From contig NZ_JAJAQI010000049.1 in the NCBI RefSeq assembly GCF_020523605.1, positions 1-36,492 on the forward strand: 36,492 nucleotides of DNA, read 5' to 3'. Source of the stretch: Roseicella aerolata. GTDB taxonomy: Bacteria; Pseudomonadota; Alphaproteobacteria; Acetobacterales; Acetobacteraceae. Of this stretch, positions 7,865 to 14,376 are shown piece after piece (position 1 is the stretch's first letter; each line of letters opens with the position of its first letter). Position numbers and translations under genes: made by a program. The notes beneath the pieces are model-generated. The model did no database searches. It had not been told where the DNA came from and worked only from the letters and a program-made list of their open reading frames with translations.

Positions 7865-8670
7865 GGCCGTCTCCTTTCATGAATGAAAAGCGTGCCCACA
7901 CTGCGGTAGAGCATGTACGCGGCAACGGCGAAGATGACGCCCGCGAAGACGCGGGTGAGCATCCCCTTCCGGCCCGCCAGGCGGACCGCCAGGCGCATGC
8001 CCAGCGCCCCGCCTGCCACGCCGCCGGCGATGAACAGGCCGGCCACCGGCCAATCGACGAGCCCGGAGACCGCGTAGTTCACGGCGGTGGCGGTGCCGAA
8101 GGCTCCGACCGACAGCAGGGACGAGCCCACGGCGTTCAGGATCGCCATGCCGCTGCCGAGCATGATGCCGGGCACGATCAGGAACCCGCCGCCGATGCCG
8201 AAGAAGCCGGAGAGCAGGCCGGTCAGGAAGCCGATCCCCGCCAGCCGCACGCCGATGGCCGGCGTGATGCGCACCGACGGATCGCCCTCGCCGCCGCGCC
8301 GCAGCAGCATCGCCACGCCGACCGCGATCATCACCAGGGCAAAGAGGAGCAGCAGCCAGTCGCCCTGGACCGCCTTGCCGATGGTCGATCCCACCAGGGC
8401 ACCCAGCACGCCGGCGACGGCGAACACGGCGGCGCACGGCCACTTCACCGTGCCATTGCGCGCATGCTGCGCCAGGTTGGCGAAGGCGTTGGCGGCGACC
8501 GCCAGGGCGCTGGTCCCGATCGCCAGGTGCGCGCTCGGCAGGCCGACCACGTAAAGCAGCAGCGGCACCGCCAGGATCGAGCCGCCGCCGCCGATCAGCC
8601 CGAGCGCGAAGCCGACGGCGGAGCCGGACAGCACCGAAAGGACGGCTTGCAGGAGCGAGAGGTCCATCAT
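7861..8670 (-). CDS. TauE/SafE family sulfite/sulfonate exporter-like permease
   Basis: A 269-residue inner-membrane protein with two homologous halves and about eight hydrophobic segments. The N-terminal motif GFALGLIGGGGSILAVPLLLYVVG and the internal repeat motif GLLSGFFGIGGGFLIVPGIML are diagnostic of TauE/SafE permeases, which move sulfite, sulfoacetate or other small organosulfur anions. It starts at 8670 (a second Met follows at once) and lies 19 bases after the YeeE-like gene. Within a BigR operon it probably exports sulfite made when persulfide is oxidised; in Xylella and Agrobacterium a similar permease is part of the BigR regulon. Substrate is inferred from context. Confidence 0.9.
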   Translation of the reverse strand: MMDLSLLQAVLSVLSGSAVGFALGLIGGGGSILAVPLLLYVVGLPSAHLAIGTSALAVAANAFANLAQHARNGTVKWPCAAVFAVAGVLGALVGSTIGKAVQGDWLLLLFALVMIAVGVAMLLRRGGEGDPSVRITPAIGVRLAGIGFLTGLLSGFFGIGGGFLIVPGIMLGSGMAILNAVGSSLLSVGAFGTATAVNYAVSGLVDWPVAGLFIAGGVAGGALGMRLAVRLAGRKGMLTRVFAGVIFAVAAYMLYRSVGTLFIHERRRP

Positions 8671-8689
8671 GCGTTTGGCCTGCCCCGCC

Positions 8690-9154
8690 TCAGCGCCCGG
8701 CGCCAGGCGCCGGCGAGGCTGGCGCGCCGGCAGGTGGCCGCACGCGGCCCATCAGCTCAAACGCCGCCATGCCCACGAGCATCGCAATGACGAAGATCGC
8801 CACCGGCCGGAAGGCGAGCCCCAGGCCCGCCAGCGCCGGGCCGGGACAGAGCCCGACCAGGCCCCAGCCCACGCCGAAGATCGCCGCGCCGATCACCAGC
8901 CGCCGGTCGATGGCGCGCGCGGTCGGCAGGCTGAAGGCCTCGGCGAAGAGCGGGGCGGACCGGCGGCCGAGAATAAGCCGGAAGCCGATGGCGGCCGTGC
9001 TTGTGGCACCGGCCAGGACCAGGGCGAGACTCGGGTCCCAGTTTCCGGCGATGTCGAGGAAGCCCAGCACCTTGGCCGGATCGACCATCCGCGAGAGCGT
9101 CAGGCCCAGGCCAAACAGCGTTCCGGCCGCAAGAGCGGCGATGGTCTGGCGCAT
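8690..9154 (-). CDS. YeeE/YedE-type transporter half (DUF6691)
   Basis: A 154-residue membrane protein with four hydrophobic segments, opening GTLFGLGLTLSRMVDPAKVLGFLDIAGNWDPSL, the hallmark of the C-terminal-type half of YeeE/YedE permeases. A conserved Cys lies in GWGLVGLCPGPALAG; in thiosulfate uptake proteins of this superfamily such cysteines take part in moving the sulfur compound. The stop of the preceding half ends one base before this start, so the two are translated together and presumably assemble as a heteromer, like PmpA/PmpB. Likely cargo is thiosulfate or another reduced sulfur species; direction of transport is not evident. Confidence 0.88.
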   Translation of the reverse strand: MRQTIAALAAGTLFGLGLTLSRMVDPAKVLGFLDIAGNWDPSLALVLAGATSTAAIGFRLILGRRSAPLFAEAFSLPTARAIDRRLVIGAAIFGVGWGLVGLCPGPALAGLGLAFRPVAIFVIAMLVGMAAFELMGRVRPPAGAPASPAPGAGR

Positions 9155-9155
9155 C

Positions 9156-9581
9156 TCAGCCCCCCATCACATGGCGGGTGACGAACACGGTGGCCATCCC
9201 GGCGGTCAGAAACACGCCCGTCGCCACGAAGGAGCGCGGTGACAGGCGGGCGATGCCGGCGACGCCATGCCCGCTCGTGCAGCCGCTGCCGAGCCGCGCG
9301 CCAAAGCCGACCAGCAGGCCGGCGGCGATGAGCAGCCCGGTCGAGGAGGTCACCGCAATCGGCGGCACCCCTCCGGCCACGGCCGCATAGAGCAGCGGGG
9401 CGGCGATCAGGCCCAGGATGAAGGCCAGCCGCCATCCAGCATCGCGGACCTTGGACGCAAGCAGCCCGCCCACGACGCCGCTGACCCCAGCGATGCGGCC
9501 GTTCGTCAGCAGCAGCACCACCACCGAAAGCCCGATCAGGACGCCGCCGAAGAAGGCGGAAACGGGAGTGAAATTCTCCAT
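9156..9581 (-). CDS. YeeE/YedE-type transporter half
   Basis: A 141-residue membrane protein with four hydrophobic segments. The N-terminal FFGGVLIGLSVVVLLLTNGRIAGVSG and the motif GARLGSGCTSGHGVAGIARLSPRS identify the N-terminal-type half of a YeeE/YedE permease. The cysteine in GCTSGHG matches the conserved one used in thiosulfate permeases of this superfamily. It stands nine bases after the metallo-hydrolase and one base before its partner half. In BigR operons of other proteobacteria the same pair accompanies the persulfide dioxygenase. Function is inferred from family and context. Confidence 0.9.
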   Translation of the reverse strand: MENFTPVSAFFGGVLIGLSVVVLLLTNGRIAGVSGVVGGLLASKVRDAGWRLAFILGLIAAPLLYAAVAGGVPPIAVTSSTGLLIAAGLLVGFGARLGSGCTSGHGVAGIARLSPRSFVATGVFLTAGMATVFVTRHVMGG

Positions 9582-9590
9582 GGATACGGC

Positions 9591-10496
9591 TCAACCTTTG
9601 GGGTTGCGGATGGCCGCGCATCCGGTTTCCTGGAAGTAGTTGAGCGGAATCTTCAGGTAGGAGACCCCGTTCGCCTCGGGCTCGGGCAGCCGCCCGCCAC
9701 GGATATTGATCTGCAAGGCGTCCAGCAGCAGGCCGGGGAAGGCCAGCGTGCGGTCGCGCTCCTGGCGCATCCGCACAAACTCGTCTTCCGTCACCCCGTC
9801 ATGCACATGGGTGTTGTGCTGGCGCTGTTCGGCCACGGTCGCTTCCCACTGCGGCGCGCGCCCACCCGGCTGGTAGTCGTGGCCGGTGAAGAGGCGGGTT
9901 TCCGGAGGTAGCGACAGGATGCGGCGGATGCTGCGGTAGAGCGCGCGGGCGTCGCCGCCGGGGAAGTCCGCCCGTGCCGTGCCGCTGTCCGGCACGAACA
10001 GCGTGTCGTGGATGAAGGCGGCGTCGCCGATGACGTAGGTGATCGAGGCCGCCGTGTGGCCGGGTGAGAAGATGACCTCCGCCTCCAGTTCACCGACGCG
10101 GAAGCGCTCGCCGTCCTTGAACAGGCGGTCCCACTGCGAGCCGTCGGCCGGGAAGTCGGGGAGGTGGTAAATCTCCTTCCAGATCTTCTGGACGGTGACG
10201 ACGTGCTCGCCGATGGCCGTCGGCGCGCCGAACACCTCCTTGAAGTAGGGGGCGGCGGAGAAATGGTCGGCATGCGGATGGGTGTCGAGAATCCACTCCA
10301 CCGTCAGCCCCTGCTCGCGCACGAACGCCACCATCCGGTCGGCAAACTGCGTGTGGGTGCCCCGGCAGGCGCGGTCGAAGTCGAGAACCGGGTCGATCAG
10401 CGCGCAGCGCCGGGTCGCGGGGTCCGCGACCACGTAGGCGATGCTGTTGGTCTCCTCGTGGTAGAAGCCGGTCACTGCCGGGCGATGGCCAGCCAT
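9591..10496 (-). CDS. Metallo-beta-lactamase-fold hydrolase, persulfide dioxygenase-like (Blh C-terminal type)
   Basis: A 301-residue MBL-fold enzyme. The start at 10496 is fixed by a near-perfect AAGGAGGTGA Shine-Dalgarno. The metal motif THPHADH is at residues 72-78, with a later ligand in FSPGHTAAS and GD in VIGDAAFIHD. The loop DSGTARADFPGG resembles the GTGRTDF loop of ETHE1-type enzymes, and TGHDYQPGG follows. ETHE1 enzymes use one mononuclear iron to oxidise glutathione persulfide to sulfite. The same domain is the C-terminal half of Blh, the bifunctional protein controlled by BigR in Xylella and Agrobacterium. Here the DUF442 half is a separate gene across the promoter (10983) and is broken. 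It follows bigR by 67 bases and heads the sulfur block of the operon. Confidence 0.9.
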   Translation of the reverse strand: MAGHRPAVTGFYHEETNSIAYVVADPATRRCALIDPVLDFDRACRGTHTQFADRMVAFVREQGLTVEWILDTHPHADHFSAAPYFKEVFGAPTAIGEHVVTVQKIWKEIYHLPDFPADGSQWDRLFKDGERFRVGELEAEVIFSPGHTAASITYVIGDAAFIHDTLFVPDSGTARADFPGGDARALYRSIRRILSLPPETRLFTGHDYQPGGRAPQWEATVAEQRQHNTHVHDGVTEDEFVRMRQERDRTLAFPGLLLDALQINIRGGRLPEPEANGVSYLKIPLNYFQETGCAAIRNPKG

Positions 10497-10563
10497 GTTC
10501 ACCTCCTTGCATGGGCATTCCCGCCCCCGGGGGCGGGTTGGGGAGCGTTGACCGCGTGCCGCT

Positions 10564-10917
10564 TCACGCGCCTGTCGTCGGGTTGTCCGCTGGCGGGGTG
10601 CCATCAGTGGTCGGGGCGGCTGCCGCGTCCCTGGCGCAGAACAGCTCGTAGAGCAGGCCGATCATCCGCTCCGCCGGCTCGCTGCCCAGGCGGTAGTAGA
10701 CCGTGCGTGACACGCGGCGGGTCTGCACCAGACCGTCCGCACGCAGCCGCGTCAGGTGCTGCGACAGGTGCGGCTGGCGCATCTCCAGCAGCCGCTCCAG
10801 TTCGCCGACCGATTTTTCGCCCTCGGCCAGGGAACACAGGATCAGCAGCCGGTGCTCATTGCAGAGGGCCTTTAGGAACCGCCCCGCCTCGCCCGCCCGG
10901 CCGCGCATCTCAGACAT
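10564..10917 (-). CDS. bigR: ArsR-family persulfide-sensing repressor, BigR/SqrR type
   Basis: A winged-helix ArsR/SmtB repressor of about 118-120 residues. Core features are FLKALCNEHRLLILCSL, SVGELERLL and the recognition helix MRQPHLSQHLTRLRADGLV, then the wing RRVSRTVYYRL. Counting from the first possible Met (10923), cysteines fall at 21, 30 and 96. The pair C30/C96 is 66 residues apart, exactly the spacing of C41/C107 in SqrR, which form a tetrasulfide bridge with reactive sulfur, so persulfide sensing is well supported. No metal site is evident. Starts at 10923, 10917 and 10908 are all in frame; the first two lie inside the dyad region, giving clear scope for autorepression. It leads the operon down to the multicopper oxidase. 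Confidence 0.9.
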   Translation of the reverse strand: MSEMRGRAGEAGRFLKALCNEHRLLILCSLAEGEKSVGELERLLEMRQPHLSQHLTRLRADGLVQTRRVSRTVYYRLGSEPAERMIGLLYELFCARDAAAAPTTDGTPPADNPTTGA

Positions 10918-10959
10918 ATTCATTCTTGAAGATATATGGAAAGCGAATATGTCTTCAAG
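10912..10959. promoter_or_regulatory. Divergent operator with two nested dyads (candidate BigR site)
   Basis: AGACATATTC (10912-10921) is perfectly complementary to GAATATGTCT (10945-10954). A second perfect pair, CTTGAAGA (10925-10932) and TCTTCAAG (10952-10959), interlocks with it. This is the only AT-rich stretch between bigR and the divergent DUF442 gene and covers the bigR start region. BigR and SqrR bind AT-rich imperfect palindromes at such places. The repeats are seen; the binding protein is inferred. Confidence 0.6.
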
Positions 10960-10982
10960 GTCACCACGGCACGGAGGGTCGC

Positions 10983-11431
10983 ATGGCCCGTAGGATCAAG
11001 CTCAGCGACGACCTAAGCGTCGATACCGGCCAGCCGACTTGGTAAGAGCTGGGGCGCTTGGCCCAGGAGGGGTTCAAGACGGTGGTCAACCTGCGGACGG
11101 CAGGCGAGCAGAACCAACCCCTCTCGCCGGAAGCGGAAGGGGAGGTCGCCCGCAAGGCAGGCCTGGACTACCTGCACATCCCGGTCGCCAGCACGGACCC
11201 GCGGCCCGAGCAGGTGGAGCAGTTCCGGGAGAAGCTGTCCGGGCTGCCGGGGCCGGTGCTCGTCCACTGCGCTTCCGGCAAGAGGTCCGGCGCGTTCGCC
11301 ATCCTCCAGCTTGCCACCCAGGAAGGGCTGTCGGGGGAGGATGCGCTCGCCAGGGCGCGGACCCTCGGGTTCGACTGGAAGAGCCCCGAACTCGAGGCTT
11401 CGTTAGGCAGTACCTGGATCAGCGCCGGTAG
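10983..11431 (+). pseudogene. DUF442/TIGR01244 sulfurtransferase, interrupted by stop and frameshift
   Basis: An ATG at 10983 with GGAGGG just upstream opens MARRIKLSDDLSVDTGQPTW, the usual start of this family. It is then hit by an in-frame TAA at 11043-11045. Directly after it the same frame resumes with ELGRLAQEGFKTVVNLR and continues to LVHCASGKRSGAFAILQLA. The CxxGxR active loop (C-A-S-G-K-R) is intact. Near 11400 a one-base loss shifts the native ending; in the next frame it reads GFVRQYLDQRR and stops at 11431. In BigR systems this domain is fused to the persulfide dioxygenase as Blh and passes sulfane sulfur to it. A TTG at 11058 could start a shortened protein, so residual activity is not excluded. 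Two lesions favour a dying gene. Confidence 0.8.
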
Positions 11432-11617
11432 GGCGGGCTCCAAGGGGCGACCCGGGCCGAAGGTGGCAGGGAGGCGTCGCGTTCCGGCCGCCTTGGCCGG
11501 GTGCGAACGCAGTCTCCCTCGAACCGAGCCGGCAAGGCCACCTTCCAGAACTATGTTGCCACCGCAGGATGTTCCCGCGGAGCGGCGGCGATCGAAACTG
11601 GGCCGGAGGACGCAACG

Positions 11618-11743
11618 ATGGTGCAGGACATGGAGGGTATGGGTTGGATGATGGGCGGCATGGGCCTGGTCTGGCTCCTGCTCCTCGTCCTGCTCGTGCT
11701 CGGGATTGTGGCTCTTATCAAGTACCTCCGCTCGGGTGGCTGA
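11618..11743 (+). CDS. Small Met/Gly-rich single-span membrane peptide
   Basis: A 41-residue peptide: a head with MEGMGWMMGGMG, one hydrophobic helix of about 20 residues (VWLLLLVLLVLGIVALI) and a short basic tail KYLRSGG. The start at 11618 is set by a GGAGGA Shine-Dalgarno eight bases upstream; the longer frame from 11501 has none. Peptides like this are common beside copper and heavy-metal resistance genes in proteobacteria, and the Met-rich head could bind Cu(I), but no function is established. It lies downstream of the broken DUF442 gene in the same direction. Confidence 0.6.
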   Translation: MVQDMEGMGWMMGGMGLVWLLLLVLLVLGIVALIKYLRSGG

Positions 11744-11932
11744 TGCGATATCCACCGCGCCGTTGGCCGCGTGCCTGGGGCACCTCGGGGCGGCGCTCGG
11801 TGGTGTTCCGCGCCGGGCCGTGTCGGCGGCCGTCACCCGGAGCGCGGAGCCATTCCCGGCATGGCTCCGGGAGCGGCCCGCGGCCACAACAGCGCTTGGA
11901 TGCCGCCGCGTCGGCGGCGATACTGCGATCGC

Positions 11933-12559
11933 ATGAGCGGGGGTAGGGACGACGCGGCGAGCGATGGAAAGGCGGGGGCCGGCCGCTTGCCGTGGGATCT
12001 GCACCCGGCGCTGACGGAGGATCGCCTCTCGGCCTGCGCGCGCCTCCTCGCGCGAGGCCGCGCCGACGCGGTGGCGATGGCCGATCCCTGGGCGGGCGAC
12101 GACGCCTGGTCCATCGGCTGCCGCGCCTACTCCTTCTCGCGGAACCGGCTGCGCCAGGCGGCCGAGGGCGGGCGCTACCGCTGGCTCGGCGTCCTCGACG
12201 AGACGCACCATTTCGTTTTCATGATCGAGGGCGTGCCGGTGCGCTTCTTCCGCGGCGACGCGGAGGAGCCCAGCAAGCGCACGCTGCGTCAGCAGGAGAG
12301 CGAGGCGGAGCAGCTCGCCCTGGCCCTCGGTGATGCCGGTGGTTCGGAGGGGCTGATGTTCCGGCTCGCCGTGGAGACGGGCGAGGGCGGCGAGGTGACG
12401 CGGGTGGTGTTCCTCGCGCTGCGCGGCGAGGCCGGCCATGTCGAGTGTTTTTGGCCAATCCCGCTCGATAACGCGGACTTGTTATCGCCTGCGCGGCGGA
12501 ACGCCGGGGCTGGACTGGCACCCCCGCTGACTGCTGCACTGACCCGGCGCGGCGGCTGA
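11933..12559 (+). CDS. Hypothetical protein upstream of the conjugation operon
   Basis: I do not recognise the family. The ATG at 11933 gives 208 residues with no signal peptide or membrane segment. The protein is mixed alpha/beta with conserved-looking runs (LPWDLHPALTEDRLSACARLL, DDAWSIGCRAYSFSRNRLRQA, HHFVFMIEGVPVRFFRGDAEEPSKR). Codon use is like the vir genes. The gene precedes the vir operon in the same direction, separated by about 290 bases, so it may be a plasmid-backbone gene. The longer frame to 11771 has no ribosome site and is less likely. Confidence 0.6.
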   Translation: MSGGRDDAASDGKAGAGRLPWDLHPALTEDRLSACARLLARGRADAVAMADPWAGDDAWSIGCRAYSFSRNRLRQAAEGGRYRWLGVLDETHHFVFMIEGVPVRFFRGDAEEPSKRTLRQQESEAEQLALALGDAGGSEGLMFRLAVETGEGGEVTRVVFLALRGEAGHVECFWPIPLDNADLLSPARRNAGAGLAPPLTAALTRRGG

Positions 12560-12694
12560 GTCCAGTCTCACCTTTCTGACCATTCTTTCGAGTCCGGTTT
12601 TGTTCTTCACGTCAGAGTGAAGGAAAACACTTGGTTCCTGGCCGATTTCGTCCCTGATTGCATCTTGTATATTCGTCACCACCATCGGTAGCAT
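12482..12694 (-). CDS. Doubtful small ORF in a lower-GC pocket
   Basis: A 70-codon frame with an upstream GGAG at suitable spacing. The first 45 residues (VVTNIQDAIRDEIGQEPSVF, LHSDVKNKTGLERMVRKVRL) look more protein-like and are lower in GC than surroundings. The last 25 overlap the end of the gene at 11933-12559 in antisense and look random. It might be a small accessory protein or a gene fragment brought in with this pocket. No family recognised. Confidence 0.22.
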   Translation of the reverse strand: MLPMVVTNIQDAIRDEIGQEPSVFLHSDVKNKTGLERMVRKVRLDSAAAPGQCSSQRGCQSSPGVPPRRR

Positions 12695-12846
12695 TGCCCG
12701 TCTCCACCCTCTTGGAGCCGGACCGCAGTGCAGCTTTTGGTAGTTTGCACCTCCGCCGCGTCCCTTCCCCCGCCCAGCCGGGGCCTCGCCCGGATTGCGG
12801 AATTCGCTAGCCTTCCGCCGGCACGAATCGGAGGAGCGGTCGAGGG
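12560..12846. other. Lower-GC leader before the conjugation operon
   Basis: This stretch is visibly richer in A and T (12560-12760) than the flanking genes and is the only sizeable gap before thirteen tightly packed genes. It is the natural place for the operon promoter; a TATATT at about 12670 could serve as a -10 element but no convincing -35 partner is seen. One GCTAGC lies at 12807-12812. Confidence 0.35.
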
Positions 12847-13233
12847 TTGGGCGACACGCTCGGCGAAGCGGACCTGCGCGAGGGATTGCTCAGGGGCGGC
12901 CGGATCGAGGCCGTCGTGGTGGTCGCGCGCCGCGACGCCGACGGCGGCGTGGACCACGTGCCCTACCTCCTGCCCTCCTGGCGCCGCGGCTACGTCGCCA
13001 TCGCCCTCTTCCGCGGGCCCGGCGTGCGCGGCTGGCGCGACCTCGGCCGCCTGCTGCGCTTCCTCCGCGACGATATGTCGTACAAGCTGCCCGTCTCGCT
13101 CTACGAGGCGGACTGCCCGCGCCTCCCGCGCCTGCGCTCCGTCCTTCCGCGCGGCGCCACCACGAAGCACGTCAAGGCAGACGAGAGCCCGCTGCCGCCG
13201 GGCGTGGACGTGCCAGAGCCACCGCCCGAGTAG
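12847..13233 (+). CDS. Hypothetical protein, first gene of the vir operon
   Basis: A 128-residue protein of unknown family, started from a TTG at 12847 with GGAGGAG about a dozen bases upstream. It is soluble, with a compact central part (IEAVVVVARRDADGGVDHV, YLLPSWRRGYVAIALF, WRDLGRLLRFLRDDM) and a Pro-rich tail. No signal peptide. It stands 27 bases before virB1 in the same direction and appears to belong to the conjugation operon. Function unknown. Confidence 0.6.
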   Translation: MGDTLGEADLREGLLRGGRIEAVVVVARRDADGGVDHVPYLLPSWRRGYVAIALFRGPGVRGWRDLGRLLRFLRDDMSYKLPVSLYEADCPRLPRLRSVLPRGATTKHVKADESPLPPGVDVPEPPPE

Positions 13234-13260
13234 CGGTCCGCGCCGCGCCGGCGGCGCGCG

Positions 13261-13830
13261 GTGACCGGCTGCGAGGCGTTCGCCGGGCTGGCGCTGTTCG
13301 CATGTCTCGCGCGCGACCCGCGCTGCCTCCCGGACGAGCATCGGCGCCTGCTGCCGGAGCTGACCGCTGTCGCCGAGCGGGAATCCGGCTTCCGCCCCTT
13401 CGCCATCCGCGACGAGGCGACTGGCGAGAGCCTGTTCCCGAAGACGCGCGCCGAGGCCGTGGCGATCGCCGCAACCCGTGACGCAGCCGGCCGCACCCTC
13501 GGGCTCGGCTGGTTCCAAATCACGCACCGCGCCAACTGGCGCCGTCACGGCCTCACCGTCGAGACCGCGCTCGACCCCTGCGAGAACATGCGCGCGGGCG
13601 CGGCGCACCTGGCCGGGGTCCTGCGGGACGCCGCCTTCCAGCTCTACAACAGCGGCCGCGTCGGCGGCGCGCCGGGCTACGCCGTCGCGGTCGCGCGCCG
13701 CGTCGGGCACCACGCCGCGGCGCTCGCAGCAGGCAACCCTCCCGGCGCCGCGCCGGCGCCGGTCCCCCCTCCCCTCCTCCCCGACCTGGGTCGCGGCCGC
13801 CCGGGGCGGGATCTCGTGACCGGCCGGTAG
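13261..13830 (+). CDS. virB1: VirB1-type lytic transglycosylase
   Basis: A 189-residue lysozyme-fold protein that opens the peptidoglycan for the secretion channel. The catalytic glutamate is E41 in AERESGFRPFAIR, followed by GLGWFQIT at about 82-88, which replaces the usual GLMQIN-type motif, then a helix with AAHLAGVLRDA and YNSGR. The N-terminus is hydrophobic (FAGLALFACLA) but short, so export by Sec is not certain. The C-terminus is Pro/Ala-rich. GTG start without an obvious Shine-Dalgarno. It is first of the recognised vir genes and virB2 follows after ten bases. Confidence 0.85.
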   Translation: MTGCEAFAGLALFACLARDPRCLPDEHRRLLPELTAVAERESGFRPFAIRDEATGESLFPKTRAEAVAIAATRDAAGRTLGLGWFQITHRANWRRHGLTVETALDPCENMRAGAAHLAGVLRDAAFQLYNSGRVGGAPGYAVAVARRVGHHAAALAAGNPPGAAPAPVPPPLLPDLGRGRPGRDLVTGR

Positions 13831-13840
13831 GAGATCGCCC

Positions 13841-14056
13841 ATGGGTGGCGGAGACGTCCTGACCCGCGCGCTGACCGCCCTCGCGCAGTTCCTCGTCGGT
13901 CCCTTCGGGATCGCCTTCATCATCGCCTGCGTCGTCATCGCCTTCCTCGCCGCTGCGGCCCGCATGGCGCCGCCCTCGGCCGGCTTCGTGGCGATGTTCT
14001 TCGGCGCCGCCGCCTTCACCGGCGCCTACTTCGTCAACACCTTCATCGGCGGCTGA
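13841..14056 (+). CDS. virB2: VirB2/TrbC-type pilin
   Basis: A 71-residue protein with two hydrophobic helices (about residues 15-39 and 46-68) split by a short polar loop around RMAPPSAG, the build of mature T-pilins of the TrbC/VirB2 family. The N-terminus is unusually short: a separate long signal peptide, common in VirB2, is missing, so the product may be inserted with little processing. An AGGAG Shine-Dalgarno about eight bases upstream supports the ATG. It forms the extracellular pilus and sits in the expected place between virB1 and virB3. Confidence 0.82.
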   Translation: MGGGDVLTRALTALAQFLVGPFGIAFIIACVVIAFLAAAARMAPPSAGFVAMFFGAAAFTGAYFVNTFIGG

Positions 14057-14061
14057 GCGCG

Positions 14062-14376
14062 ATGCACGCCGCCGGACGCGACACGCTGTTCCTGGCGGCG
14101 ACGCGCCCGGCGATGCGGTGGGGCGTGCCGATGGAGGGCTACTACCTCAACCTCTTCGGCACCTGGCTCCTCGGCATGGTGCTCGGCAGCCCGCTCTGGT
14201 GGGCCACCTTCTTCGTCTGGCACCTGCCGATGGTCGCGCTGACGAACCGCAACCCGCATTTCTTCCACGAGCTGCGCATGTGGTACGTCACGCGCGGGCA
14301 GACGATCGGCGGCGTGCTGCGCGCCCTGCCGGACCGCGCGCCGCGGCGCGCGAAGGACCTGGTGTCCGGTGTCTAG
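14062..14376 (+). CDS. virB3: VirB3-type inner-membrane protein
   Basis: A 104-residue protein of the VirB3/TrbD family: polar N-terminus with TLFLAATRPAMRWGVP (the TRP motif is typical), two closely spaced hydrophobic segments (about 30-45 and 47-62) and a basic C-terminal tail. VirB3 partners the VirB4 ATPase at the base of the channel. It starts five bases after virB2 and overlaps virB4 by eight. Confidence 0.88.
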   Translation: MHAAGRDTLFLAATRPAMRWGVPMEGYYLNLFGTWLLGMVLGSPLWWATFFVWHLPMVALTNRNPHFFHELRMWYVTRGQTIGGVLRALPDRAPRRAKDLVSGV

